From NCBI GenBank assembly GCA_012274205.1, contig JAAOZY010000288.1:1-24549 (forward strand): a DNA stretch of 24,549 nt. Direction: 5' to 3'. Origin of the DNA: Betaproteobacteria bacterium (lineage in GTDB: Bacteria > Pseudomonadota > Gammaproteobacteria > Burkholderiales > SG8-39). The stretch's first letter is position 1. The number at the start of each line of letters is the position of its first letter. This document shows positions 6,562 through 13,522 of this stretch, in pieces. The notes under the pieces were generated by a model that saw only the letters and a list, made by a program, of their open reading frames with translations, did no database searches and had not been told where the DNA came from. The translations under genes and the position numbers were made by a program.

Positions 6562-6669
6562 AAACTTCAAATTTTCTTTGCTTTCGGCGGCGCCCATACT
6601 TGATTTGCACGCACAGGCTCGCGCAGTCGGTATTCGGCTGCAGACGCCGCACATCCCCAGGAGACCGAC

Positions 6670-9600
6670 ATGCTGGACCGGGAAAGCCACACCAAGACGA
6701 TCGATGAGCTGGTTGGCGCATTGCAGACGCACGCCGAACAGGGCTTGAGCCGGGAGCAGGCGCAGGAGCGCCTGTCCCGGTTCGGCGCCAATGAACTGAG
6801 CGAGCGCCCGCGTCCCGGATTCATCGCGCTGCTGCGGGATCAGTTCAACAATTACCTCGTGATCATTCTCATCGTCGCGGCGCTGGTGTCGCTGGCGCTG
6901 GGCGAGTACATCGACTCGATTGCGATCATGTTCATTGTGATACTGAACGCGGTGGTCGGCGTAATCCAGGAATCGAAGGCGGAGCAGGCACTCGCGGCGC
7001 TGAAAAAAATGTCGGCTCCGAACGCCCAGGTCATTCGCAACGGGCAGCAGCTGACGGTTCCCGGCAGGGAAATCGTCGGCGGCGACATCGTTGTGCTCGA
7101 AGCCGGCAATTATGTCCCGGCTGACCTGCGGCTGCTCGAGAGCGTGAATCTGAAAATCGAGGAGGCTTCGCTCACGGGCGAGTCGATGGCGGTGGAAAAA
7201 AGCGCCGGTGTGGTGCTCGACCGGGAGATTCCGCTGGGCGATCGCAGGAACTGCGCTTTCATGGGAACGCTGATCAGCTACGGCCGCGGGCGCGGGCTGG
7301 TGACCGCCACCGGCATGAATACGCAGATCGGCCTTATCGCGGAAATGATCCAGTCGTTCGAGGCCGAGGACACGCCGCTGCAGAAGAAGCTGGAGCAGCT
7401 GGGCAAGGTGCTCGGGACCGCCTGCCTGGCGATCTGCGCGCTGGTCTTCGTCTACGGCCTTTTCCGGGATACGCAGCTCACCGATGCGCTGAACGGCGGC
7501 TTCCTCGATTATCTGCAGGCCGAGAGGAAGGCCATCGTCAACCTGTTCATGACCGCGGTGAGCCTGGCCATTGCCGCGGTGCCTGAAGGCCTCCCGGCCA
7601 TCGTGACCATCTGCCTCGCGCTGGGGATGCAGCGCATGATCAAGCACCATGCCCTGATCCGCAAGCTTCCCGCGGTGGAAACGCTGGGCTGCGCCACCGT
7701 GATTTGCTCCGACAAGACCGGCACTTTGACCCAGAACGAAATGACCGTGGTCCAGGCGTGGGCCGGCAGCACCCGCCTGCGCGTAAGCGGGGAAGGCTAC
7801 AACCCGAGCGGCGGGTTCCACGCGGGCGACGCGCCGTTCGACGCGCGCAAGGATCCGGATGCAGCGCTGCTGCTGCTCGGCGCCCTGGCCTGCAACGACG
7901 CGAAGCTGGTGGAGCAATGCGACGACGCGGGCACGCGCTCGTGGCAGATTATCGGCGACCCGACCGAAGCTGCGCTGATCGTCGCCGCGGCAAAGGGCGG
8001 CTGCCACCGGGATGCACTCGAGCGGATGCTGCCGCGGGTGCAGGAGATTCCCTTCGATTCCGACAGAAAGCGCATGACCACGATACACCGGGCCGACGGG
8101 GCCGACGCGCAGACTGCAATTGCCGGCTTCGCCCCCGATCCGGTCATCGCCTTCGTCAAGGGCGCGCCCGATGTCATTCTGGAACTGTGCGGCCGCAGGC
8201 TGGAGGGTGGGCAGGCGCTGGCGCTGACCGGGGAGGCGCGCGCGGCGATACTCGATCAGAACCGCGACATGGCGAGCCAGGCGCTGCGGGTGCTCGCGGT
8301 GGCATGTCGCGCGCTGTCGGCGGTTCCGGCGAGCGCGGACCCGGAGGCGGTCGAAAAGGATCTGGTGTTCGTCGGTCTGCTCGGCATGATCGATCCGCCG
8401 CGCCCGGAAGTGGCACAGGCGCTGAAGACGGCGCGCGGCGCCGGGCTCAGGAGCATCATGGTGACCGGCGACTACAAGGACACCGCAGAGGCGATCGCGC
8501 GCGACATCGGCCTGCGCACGCCGGACGGACTGGTGCTCACCGGGCCGGAAATCGAAAAGCTCAGCGACGCCGAACTCGAGGCCAGCGCGGAGCGGCTGGA
8601 GGTGTGCTGCCGCGTTTCGCCGCAGCACAAGACGAGGATAGTCGAGGCGCTCAAGGCGTGCGGACATGTCGTCGCAATGACCGGCGACGGGGTCAACGAT
8701 GCGCCGGCGCTGAAGCGTGCGAACATCGGCGTGGCCATGGGCATCACCGGCACCGACGTGGCCAAGCAGACTGCGGACATGGTGCTCACCGACGACAATT
8801 TCGCCAGCATCGTCGCGGCGGTCGAGCAGGGCCGCATCATCTATTCCAACATCCGCAAGTTCGTCTACTTCCTGCTTGCCTGCAACGTGGGCGAAATCCT
8901 CATCATCTTCTGCGCCATGCTGGTGGGTATGCCGATTCCGCTGCGCCCGGTGCAGCTGCTCTGGCTCAATCTGGTCAGCGATGGCGCGCCGGCGCTGGCC
9001 CTGGGGCTGGAGAAAGGCGATCCGGACATCATGAAGCATCCGCCGCGGTCGCCGGGGGAGCCGGTAATCAACCGCGACATGGCGACCGGCATCGGCGTCG
9101 TCGGCGTGGTGGATGCGCTCGCCATTCTCACGGTATTTTATCTGGCGCTGCAGCGTTATCCGGACCAGCTTGTCGCGGCCCAGACCATTGCGTTTGTGAC
9201 CCTGTGCAGCTCGGAGCTCATCCGCGCGTTCACCGCCCGCTCCGAGTATCACAGCGTGTTTTCCATCGGTGTGCTCTCCAACCGCTGGATGGTGTGGGCG
9301 GTCGGCGTGTCGTTCCTGCTGGTGTTGATGGTCGTGTATGTGCCGTTCCTGAGGCCGTTCTTCGACACGGTGCCGCTAGGCTGGGGCGACTGGCTGCTGA
9401 TGCTGCCGTTCTTTTTCGCGTCGCCGGTCGCGATGGAATTGCTTAAAGTCCGCTTCCGCAGCCGCAAGGCGAGGCAGGAGCGCGCGCCCGGCGTGCCCGG
9501 CGCCGGCGGCACGCGCAGCCACCAGGATGTGGAATCGGAATCGCAACAACTCGCAGGAGGGAACGCCATGCTGAAGGTACTCGTGCCGGTGGATGGCTCG

Positions 9601-10074
9601 CGCAACTGCCAGTTCGCGGCGAAGCATGTCATCCGGCAGTTCATGAACAATACTGCGATGGAAATCCACCTGCTGAACGTCCAGCCGCCGTTCAATCGCG
9701 ACATCGCGCGCTTCATCGGCAGGAAGAGCCGGCAGGACTGCCACCGCGAAGCGGCGGAGCGGGCGCTGCGCCCGGTCAGGCAGATGCTCGACGACTACGG
9801 CATTCCCTGTTCGGTGCATGTGCAAGTGGGCGAGCGTGCGAACGTCATCACCGATACGGCGCGGCGCCTGCGCTGCGACTGCATCGTGCTGGCTACGGCG
9901 CGCAAGAACTCGCTGACGCGGTTGTTGGAGAATTCGGTGACAAACCGGGTCCTAGAGTTGACTCCTGTTCCGGTCGAGGTGATCGCGGGCGACGCGGTGT
10001 CCAAGTGGGAGCGCTACGGCATACCGGCCGGTATTGGAACCGCGCTCGCGCTGCTGCTTGCCGCGGCCGATTGA
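6670..10074 (+). CDS. SERCA-like cation P-type ATPase fused to a universal stress protein domain
   Basis: A 1134-residue fusion. Residues 1-~950 are a type II P-type ATPase: N-terminal cation-ATPase domain, TGES (about 169-172), M4 PEGLP (305-309), phosphorylation motif CSDKTGTLTQNE with Asp348, nucleotide-binding KGAPD (Lys497) and hinge TGDGVNDAP (Asp673). M5 NVGE, M6 NLVSDGAPALALG and M8 SSELIRAF keep acidic and amide ligands like those of SERCA Ca2+ sites, so Ca2+ or Mn2+ export is likely. A charged linker leads to a UspA-type domain from Met967 (LKVLVPVDGSRN). Its usual glycine-rich ATP loop is replaced by ATARKNSLTRLLENS, so ATP binding there is doubtful. An internal AGGAGGG and ATG (9568) could start the Usp part alone. 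A hydrophobic helix ends the protein. Confidence 0.93.
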   Translation: MLDRESHTKTIDELVGALQTHAEQGLSREQAQERLSRFGANELSERPRPGFIALLRDQFNNYLVIILIVAALVSLALGEYIDSIAIMFIVILNAVVGVIQESKAEQALAALKKMSAPNAQVIRNGQQLTVPGREIVGGDIVVLEAGNYVPADLRLLESVNLKIEEASLTGESMAVEKSAGVVLDREIPLGDRRNCAFMGTLISYGRGRGLVTATGMNTQIGLIAEMIQSFEAEDTPLQKKLEQLGKVLGTACLAICALVFVYGLFRDTQLTDALNGGFLDYLQAERKAIVNLFMTAVSLAIAAVPEGLPAIVTICLALGMQRMIKHHALIRKLPAVETLGCATVICSDKTGTLTQNEMTVVQAWAGSTRLRVSGEGYNPSGGFHAGDAPFDARKDPDAALLLLGALACNDAKLVEQCDDAGTRSWQIIGDPTEAALIVAAAKGGCHRDALERMLPRVQEIPFDSDRKRMTTIHRADGADAQTAIAGFAPDPVIAFVKGAPDVILELCGRRLEGGQALALTGEARAAILDQNRDMASQALRVLAVACRALSAVPASADPEAVEKDLVFVGLLGMIDPPRPEVAQALKTARGAGLRSIMVTGDYKDTAEAIARDIGLRTPDGLVLTGPEIEKLSDAELEASAERLEVCCRVSPQHKTRIVEALKACGHVVAMTGDGVNDAPALKRANIGVAMGITGTDVAKQTADMVLTDDNFASIVAAVEQGRIIYSNIRKFVYFLLACNVGEILIIFCAMLVGMPIPLRPVQLLWLNLVSDGAPALALGLEKGDPDIMKHPPRSPGEPVINRDMATGIGVVGVVDALAILTVFYLALQRYPDQLVAAQTIAFVTLCSSELIRAFTARSEYHSVFSIGVLSNRWMVWAVGVSFLLVLMVVYVPFLRPFFDTVPLGWGDWLLMLPFFFASPVAMELLKVRFRSRKARQERAPGVPGAGGTRSHQDVESESQQLAGGNAMLKVLVPVDGSRNCQFAAKHVIRQFMNNTAMEIHLLNVQPPFNRDIARFIGRKSRQDCHREAAERALRPVRQMLDDYGIPCSVHVQVGERANVITDTARRLRCDCIVLATARKNSLTRLLENSVTNRVLELTPVPVEVIAGDAVSKWERYGIPAGIGTALALLLAAAD
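9555..9570 (+). promoter_or_regulatory. Internal ribosome binding site and start inside the ATPase-Usp fusion
   Basis: AGGAGGG (9555-9561) lies 6 nt before the ATG at 9568, in frame with the ATPase, exactly where the Usp domain begins (MLKVLVPVDGS). It would give a free 168-residue Usp protein ending at 10074. This is far stronger than expected by chance within a coding region. Confidence 0.6.
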
Positions 10075-10084
10075 GGCTGCATAC

Positions 10085-10110
10085 GGCCGGCGCCGCGGTC
10101 GGCGCCGGCC
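10085..10110 (+). terminator. GC-rich hairpin after the ATPase-Usp gene
   Basis: GGCCGGCGCC (10085-10094) and GGCGCCGGCC (10101-10110) form a perfect 10-bp stem with a 6-nt loop, 10 nt after the stop. There is no T-tract, so it may block polymerase or protect the 3' end rather than act as a classical intrinsic terminator. The rest of the gap to the PilZ gene shows nothing else I can name. Confidence 0.55.
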
Positions 10111-10349
10111 CAAAGCATGCGATCCTCGCTCTGCCGTGCGTAGCGGGGGGGGCAGGCAGTTCGCTTTCTTGCGCCGCCTGCGCAATAATTCACGGCATGA
10201 ACTCCCGCATTGGCCAATAATCGCAGCATGTTGCGCATTTTCGCACCGCGGTTTCCGTGTTTGGGCGATCTTCCGCGATCGTGCCCGAACGGCCTCGCTC
10301 GCGCCGCATTGGAGCAGGCGGCGCGTCCGGGGGTATCCCCGTGACGACG

Positions 10350-10817
10350 ATGACCATGAGCCAGTGGGAAAATGCCGACCGGCGGGCGTCGCCGCGCGTC
10401 CGGCTGCAGCTCCGGCTCGCCGTCGTTTATCCGCAGCACGAAAGCCGCCCGTATCGGCCGATCTACCATGGGACCAGCCATGACATAGGCATGTCGGGGC
10501 TGTCGATGGTGGTCGAGGACAATGCTTTTCACGAAGGTGAAGTCACTGTCATCCTGGCGCTGCCGCCGGTGCACAGCTGGGCTGCGCAAAAGGTGATTAC
10601 GTTGAGCGCAAAGATGACTTACGCGATCCATTCGTCCAAGCTGAATGCCTACAAGATCGGCATGAGCTTTCTCGACTTCAAGGCGGACGGGCGGGAACTG
10701 CTGCAGGCGGCTCTGTCCCAGCCGCAGCAAGCGCCAGTCGAAGCGGGCGCGCAGAGCCCGGACCGGCGCTCCGCGGCCAACGACCCCGCGGACAGCCAGC
10801 CGATGTCCTGGTGGTGA
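10350..10817 (+). CDS. PilZ-domain protein with a partly degenerate c-di-GMP motif
   Basis: About 155 residues. The N-terminus has the PilZ arginine motif RRASPR (RxxxR), then a beta-barrel-like sequence containing SHDIGMSGLSM where the second motif, D/N-x-S-x-x-G, is expected. Asp and Gly are present but the Ser is Gly, so c-di-GMP binding is plausible but uncertain. The last ~40 residues are Pro/Ala/Gln-rich and look disordered. The start is unsettled: GTG 10341, ATG 10350 or ATG 10356 are in frame, none with a strong Shine-Dalgarno; the longer frame from 10257 adds Arg-rich sequence and is unlikely. The partner process is not shown by the neighbours. Confidence 0.8.
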   Translation: MTMSQWENADRRASPRVRLQLRLAVVYPQHESRPYRPIYHGTSHDIGMSGLSMVVEDNAFHEGEVTVILALPPVHSWAAQKVITLSAKMTYAIHSSKLNAYKIGMSFLDFKADGRELLQAALSQPQQAPVEAGAQSPDRRSAANDPADSQPMSWW

Positions 10818-10839
10818 GCAGGCCGAAGCCGGCGCTGTC

Positions 10840-10888
10840 TTAGGGTCTGTAACAAAACGAGGGGATAACTCCCCTCGTGCGCCCCTAA
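10840..10888 (-). repeat. 49-nt palindromic dispersed repeat, copy 2
   Basis: Inverted relative to copy 1 at 733-781, with 44 of 49 positions identical. Outer TTAGGG/CCCTAA and inner CGAGGGG/CCCCTCG (10858-10864 and 10871-10877) arms are kept in both copies, so the palindromes are conserved while the loops vary. It lies between the convergent PilZ and yceH stops, where its hairpin, with TTTTG after it on the minus strand, could end transcription. Confidence 0.85.
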
Positions 10889-10924
10889 GCCAGCCGGTGG
10901 CAAAATGACTTTTGTTGCCGGATC

Positions 10925-11596
10925 TTAGTTGTCGGCGCCGTCGCGGCGCTGCTTCAATCGATTCACTTCGGTTTCGAGTTCGGCCAGGCGCCGCTCGAGC
11001 CGCTCCAGGCGCACTTCTGCAGCGCTCGCGCCGGGCGCTTCGCCGGCTGCGTGCGCCGGCGCAGCGTCCTCATCCGCAGCGCTGAGTTCGCCGCTGAACA
11101 AATGGGCATAGCGCGACTCGCGCTTGCCCGGTTCGCGCGCCAGCCGCTGCACGAACGGGCCGTCTTCGCGCGCGGCGAGCTGCTCCAGCGCGGCTTCGAT
11201 TTCGCTCACGTCGCCGAAGCGGCACATCCGGCTCGCGCGGCTGCGCAGTTCGCCGGGCGTCTGCGCTCCGCGCAGGAACAGCTCGCATACGATGGCGAGT
11301 TCCTGCGGCGAAAACTTGAGCGTGCCGAAGTTGGTATTGCAGAACAGGTGCTGGAACTTGGGAACGCGGCTGCCGTAGCCGCTTTGCTCGCTCACCAGCC
11401 GTTTCTTGACCAACCCGTCGATGAGCTGCTGCACCGCGACTTCGTCCAGTTCGAGCACCGGGTCGCGATTGCTTTTCTGGTTGCAGGCGTTGGTGAGCGC
11501 GTTCAGGGAGAGCGGGTATTGCTCCGGAGTGGTAATTTCTTTTTCGATCAGGCAACCGATTACGCGGGCTTCGTGCAGGGAGAGTTCCAGGTTCAT
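10925..11596 (-). CDS. yceH: YceH-family protein (UPF0502/DUF480)
   Basis: A 223-residue protein beginning MNLELSLHEARVIGCLIEKE, with PEQYPLSLNALTNACNQKSN and GSRVPKFQHLFCNTNF, all signatures of the DUF480/YceH family, which has two winged-helix-like domains. The C-terminal ~45 residues are first Ala-rich and then a heptad-like segment (RLERLERRLAELETEVNRL) that should form a coiled coil, also seen in family members. The biochemical role is unknown. It lies 40 nt after the MFS gene on the same strand and may be read from the same transcript. Confidence 0.93.
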   Translation of the reverse strand: MNLELSLHEARVIGCLIEKEITTPEQYPLSLNALTNACNQKSNRDPVLELDEVAVQQLIDGLVKKRLVSEQSGYGSRVPKFQHLFCNTNFGTLKFSPQELAIVCELFLRGAQTPGELRSRASRMCRFGDVSEIEAALEQLAAREDGPFVQRLAREPGKRESRYAHLFSGELSAADEDAAPAHAAGEAPGASAAEVRLERLERRLAELETEVNRLKQRRDGADN

Positions 11597-11636
11597 GTGG
11601 GTGACCAGGGCAAAGGAGCGTTAGCGGTAGAAGAGT

Positions 11637-12878
11637 TCAGTGGCGCGGCGCCTGCAGCATAGCCGAAAGCAGGATCGCCGCAGCGGCCAGCGCCGCGGCC
11701 ATGAAGAAGCTCGAGGAGAAACTGCCTGAGTGCTGGGCCAATACGCCTGCGATCGCCGGGCCGCTGATCTGGCCCAGTCCGAAAATCAGGGTGATGAACC
11801 CCAGCGCCTTGGCTGCATTCTCCGGGCCGGCATAGTCACCCACGGTCGCCGCCATTATCGCAGGTATGCTCCAGGCCACCAGCCCGTAACAGAATATGGA
11901 CAGGTAGAGAAAGATCCCCGGCAAACCCGAAGCGACCAGAAGATAGGCCAGGAACTGGATGGCAAACACGATCACCATGGCGGTTTTCCTGCCGAGCCTG
12001 TCGGAGACGGAGCCGAATACCGGTCCGGAGAAAAGGCTCAGAAAGCCGACTATCGACCAGAAATTTCCGGCCAGCACCTCGGACATGCCCCGCTCTTTCA
12101 CCAGCGTGGTGACGATGAAGGTCGCGTAGATGACATAGGTGTAGCCGAACAGGAAATAGATCGCGCCCAGGTGATAGATGGCCTTGCTGCGGTAGATGTC
12201 GATTTTTGGCCGCGCCGCGGAGTGCGCGCTCCTCGCGGCGCCGTGCTTGTTGTCCCCGGGCAGGGCGAGCCCCAGGTCGGCCGGCTTGTTGCGTATGAAT
12301 ATGAGGCACAGGAATGCGATTGCGACAACGATCGCTCCGAGTGAAAGCCAGCTGGTGCGCCAGCCCTCGGCGCCGTTCGCCTGGTTGACCCAGGGAATGA
12401 ACAGGCCGGCAAACACGATGGCAACGCCGCTGCCTATGGCCATGTAACCCGCCGCCTTGCCCCGGTTATTCCTCGCGAACCAGGTCGAGGCGAGGCTCAT
12501 GATCGACACGTTGGCTCCGCCGCTGCCCATGCCGGTGAGCACATACAGCGCGAGCAGCCCGGCGAACGCGCCCGACCTGCTCAACAAGGCCATGGTCAGC
12601 CCCACCAGCAGCAGGGAAAGAAAAATGAAATTCCGCTGCCCGATGCGGCCTACGATCATGCCGCTGAAGAACACGGCGAACAGGTAGCCGATGAAATTGC
12701 CGGTGCTGATGAAGCCCATCTGCGCGTAGCTGAGCTGCAGCGTGGCGGCCATCGACGGCAGCAGCATGCCCAGCGCAAAGCGGCCGAATCCGAGGGCTGC
12801 GACAACGCAAAGGGTCCCGGTGGCGACGATGACCCAGCCGTAGTAGAACGGCAGCCGGCTGGATTGCGGGGTGATCAC
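11637..12878 (-). CDS. MFS transporter, 12 transmembrane helices
   Basis: A 413-residue major facilitator. The N-terminus FYYGWVIVATGTLCV followed by GFGRFALGMLLPSM is typical of carboxylate/oxalate-type or YbfB-like MFS proteins. The cytoplasmic loop between helices 2 and 3 carries GRIGQRN, and its counterpart in the second half is SDRLGRKTAM. A hydrophilic central loop near residues 200-225 separates the two six-helix halves. The start is GTG at 12878 with no Shine-Dalgarno; a TATATT box ends only 6 nt before it, so a leaderless mRNA is possible. It follows the aldehyde oxidoreductase genes by 85 nt, so a role in uptake of an organic acid or aldehyde precursor is a guess. Confidence 0.88.
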   Translation of the reverse strand: MITPQSSRLPFYYGWVIVATGTLCVVAALGFGRFALGMLLPSMAATLQLSYAQMGFISTGNFIGYLFAVFFSGMIVGRIGQRNFIFLSLLLVGLTMALLSRSGAFAGLLALYVLTGMGSGGANVSIMSLASTWFARNNRGKAAGYMAIGSGVAIVFAGLFIPWVNQANGAEGWRTSWLSLGAIVVAIAFLCLIFIRNKPADLGLALPGDNKHGAARSAHSAARPKIDIYRSKAIYHLGAIYFLFGYTYVIYATFIVTTLVKERGMSEVLAGNFWSIVGFLSLFSGPVFGSVSDRLGRKTAMVIVFAIQFLAYLLVASGLPGIFLYLSIFCYGLVAWSIPAIMAATVGDYAGPENAAKALGFITLIFGLGQISGPAIAGVLAQHSGSFSSSFFMAAALAAAAILLSAMLQAPRH

Positions 12879-12963
12879 CGGAAAAATATAGCATTGTTTC
12901 CGTCGCGCATTTGGCCTGATTCAGCGAGCGCGCGGCGATTGCTCCAGCGCGCAGCCAACTGCC

Positions 12964-13251
12964 TCAGCCGCCGCCGCGGCGGAAATACATTTCGAAGCGT
13001 GCCATGAAGTCTTCGATTTCCCCGGCGGTGTAGCCGGTGAAGCTGAAGTCGACTTGATGGCGCTCGAGGCGGATCAGACCCAGGCGCAACTGCGGCAACT
13101 GCTTTACGCCTATGCGCCAGCCGCGCTCGCCGTCGCGGTGCACGAAGGCCCCGTCCACCTCTGCATGGGGAACATGATTGACTGCCGCGGGCAGGAGGCG
13201 GCGGAAGTCCGCCCGCGTGATGGTCATGTCGAAGCGCGGCGGCAGCTTCAT
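12964..13251 (-). CDS. Unrecognised 95-aa protein at the end of the aldehyde oxidoreductase operon
   Basis: A short soluble-looking protein (MKLPPRFDMTITRADFRRLL at the start, GEIEDFMARFEMYFRRGGG at the end) with no Cys, no signal peptide and no membrane helix. It starts 16 nt after the MoaD-like gene stop in the same direction, so it is probably co-transcribed. The C-terminal Gly-Gly-Gly is notable next to a sulfur carrier, but the rest does not look like a ubiquitin fold. Comparable aor clusters carry small accessory genes at this place that may help cofactor assembly; I cannot show homology. Confidence 0.7.
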   Translation of the reverse strand: MKLPPRFDMTITRADFRRLLPAAVNHVPHAEVDGAFVHRDGERGWRIGVKQLPQLRLGLIRLERHQVDFSFTGYTAGEIEDFMARFEMYFRRGGG

Positions 13252-13267
13252 CGCCGGCTTGCGCGGG

Positions 13268-13522
13268 CTAGCCGCCTGCGATCGGCGGCCAGATCGCCAG
13301 CGTCTCGCCGGCGGCGAGCGCCCGCTTCGGGCGCTCCGCGGGCGGAATGAATACCCCGTCGATGAGTACCAGATGACACAGTTTGAGCGGCAGGTTTTCC
13401 CGCTCGATCACCTGCGTGATGGTGGTGCCTGGGTGGAGATCGAGCGCGACCGCGTTGGTCTTGCGCGCTGTATCCGGCAAGTGCTCTGAAAGCGTGGCGT
13501 AGAGCTTCAGCGTGACCTTCAT
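13268..13522 (-). CDS. MoaD/ThiS-like sulfur carrier protein
   Basis: An 84-residue beta-grasp protein (MKVTLKLYATLSEHLPD at the start, GTTITQVIERENLPLKL in the middle) ending in AIWPPIAGG. The terminal Gly-Gly is the residue pair that MoaD-type carriers use, after adenylation and thiocarboxylation, to donate sulfur to the pterin dithiolene. Its ATG overlaps the stop of the preceding flavoprotein gene (ATGA at 13522-13519), so translation is probably coupled. Lying in an AOR operon, it likely serves the tungsten-pterin cofactor of AorB. A longer upstream frame to 13792 is only the shadow of the flavoprotein gene. Confidence 0.88.
   Translation of the reverse strand: MKVTLKLYATLSEHLPDTARKTNAVALDLHPGTTITQVIERENLPLKLCHLVLIDGVFIPPAERPKRALAAGETLAIWPPIAGG

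Noticed and set aside
6493..9252. Very long open frame (919 codons) antisense to the P-type ATPase
   Set aside because: It is the mirror of a strongly conserved ATPase frame in high-GC DNA. The translation is His/Arg/Asp-rich with no recognisable domain.
7704..9446. Plus-strand open frame of 580 codons within the ATPase
   Set aside because: An out-of-frame shadow with Arg/Gly/Ala-rich sequence and no domain.
10325..10340. Possible third copy of the 49-nt repeat around GGGGGTATCCCC
   Set aside because: Only the central GG-TATCCCC resembles the repeat; the outer arms and flanks are missing.
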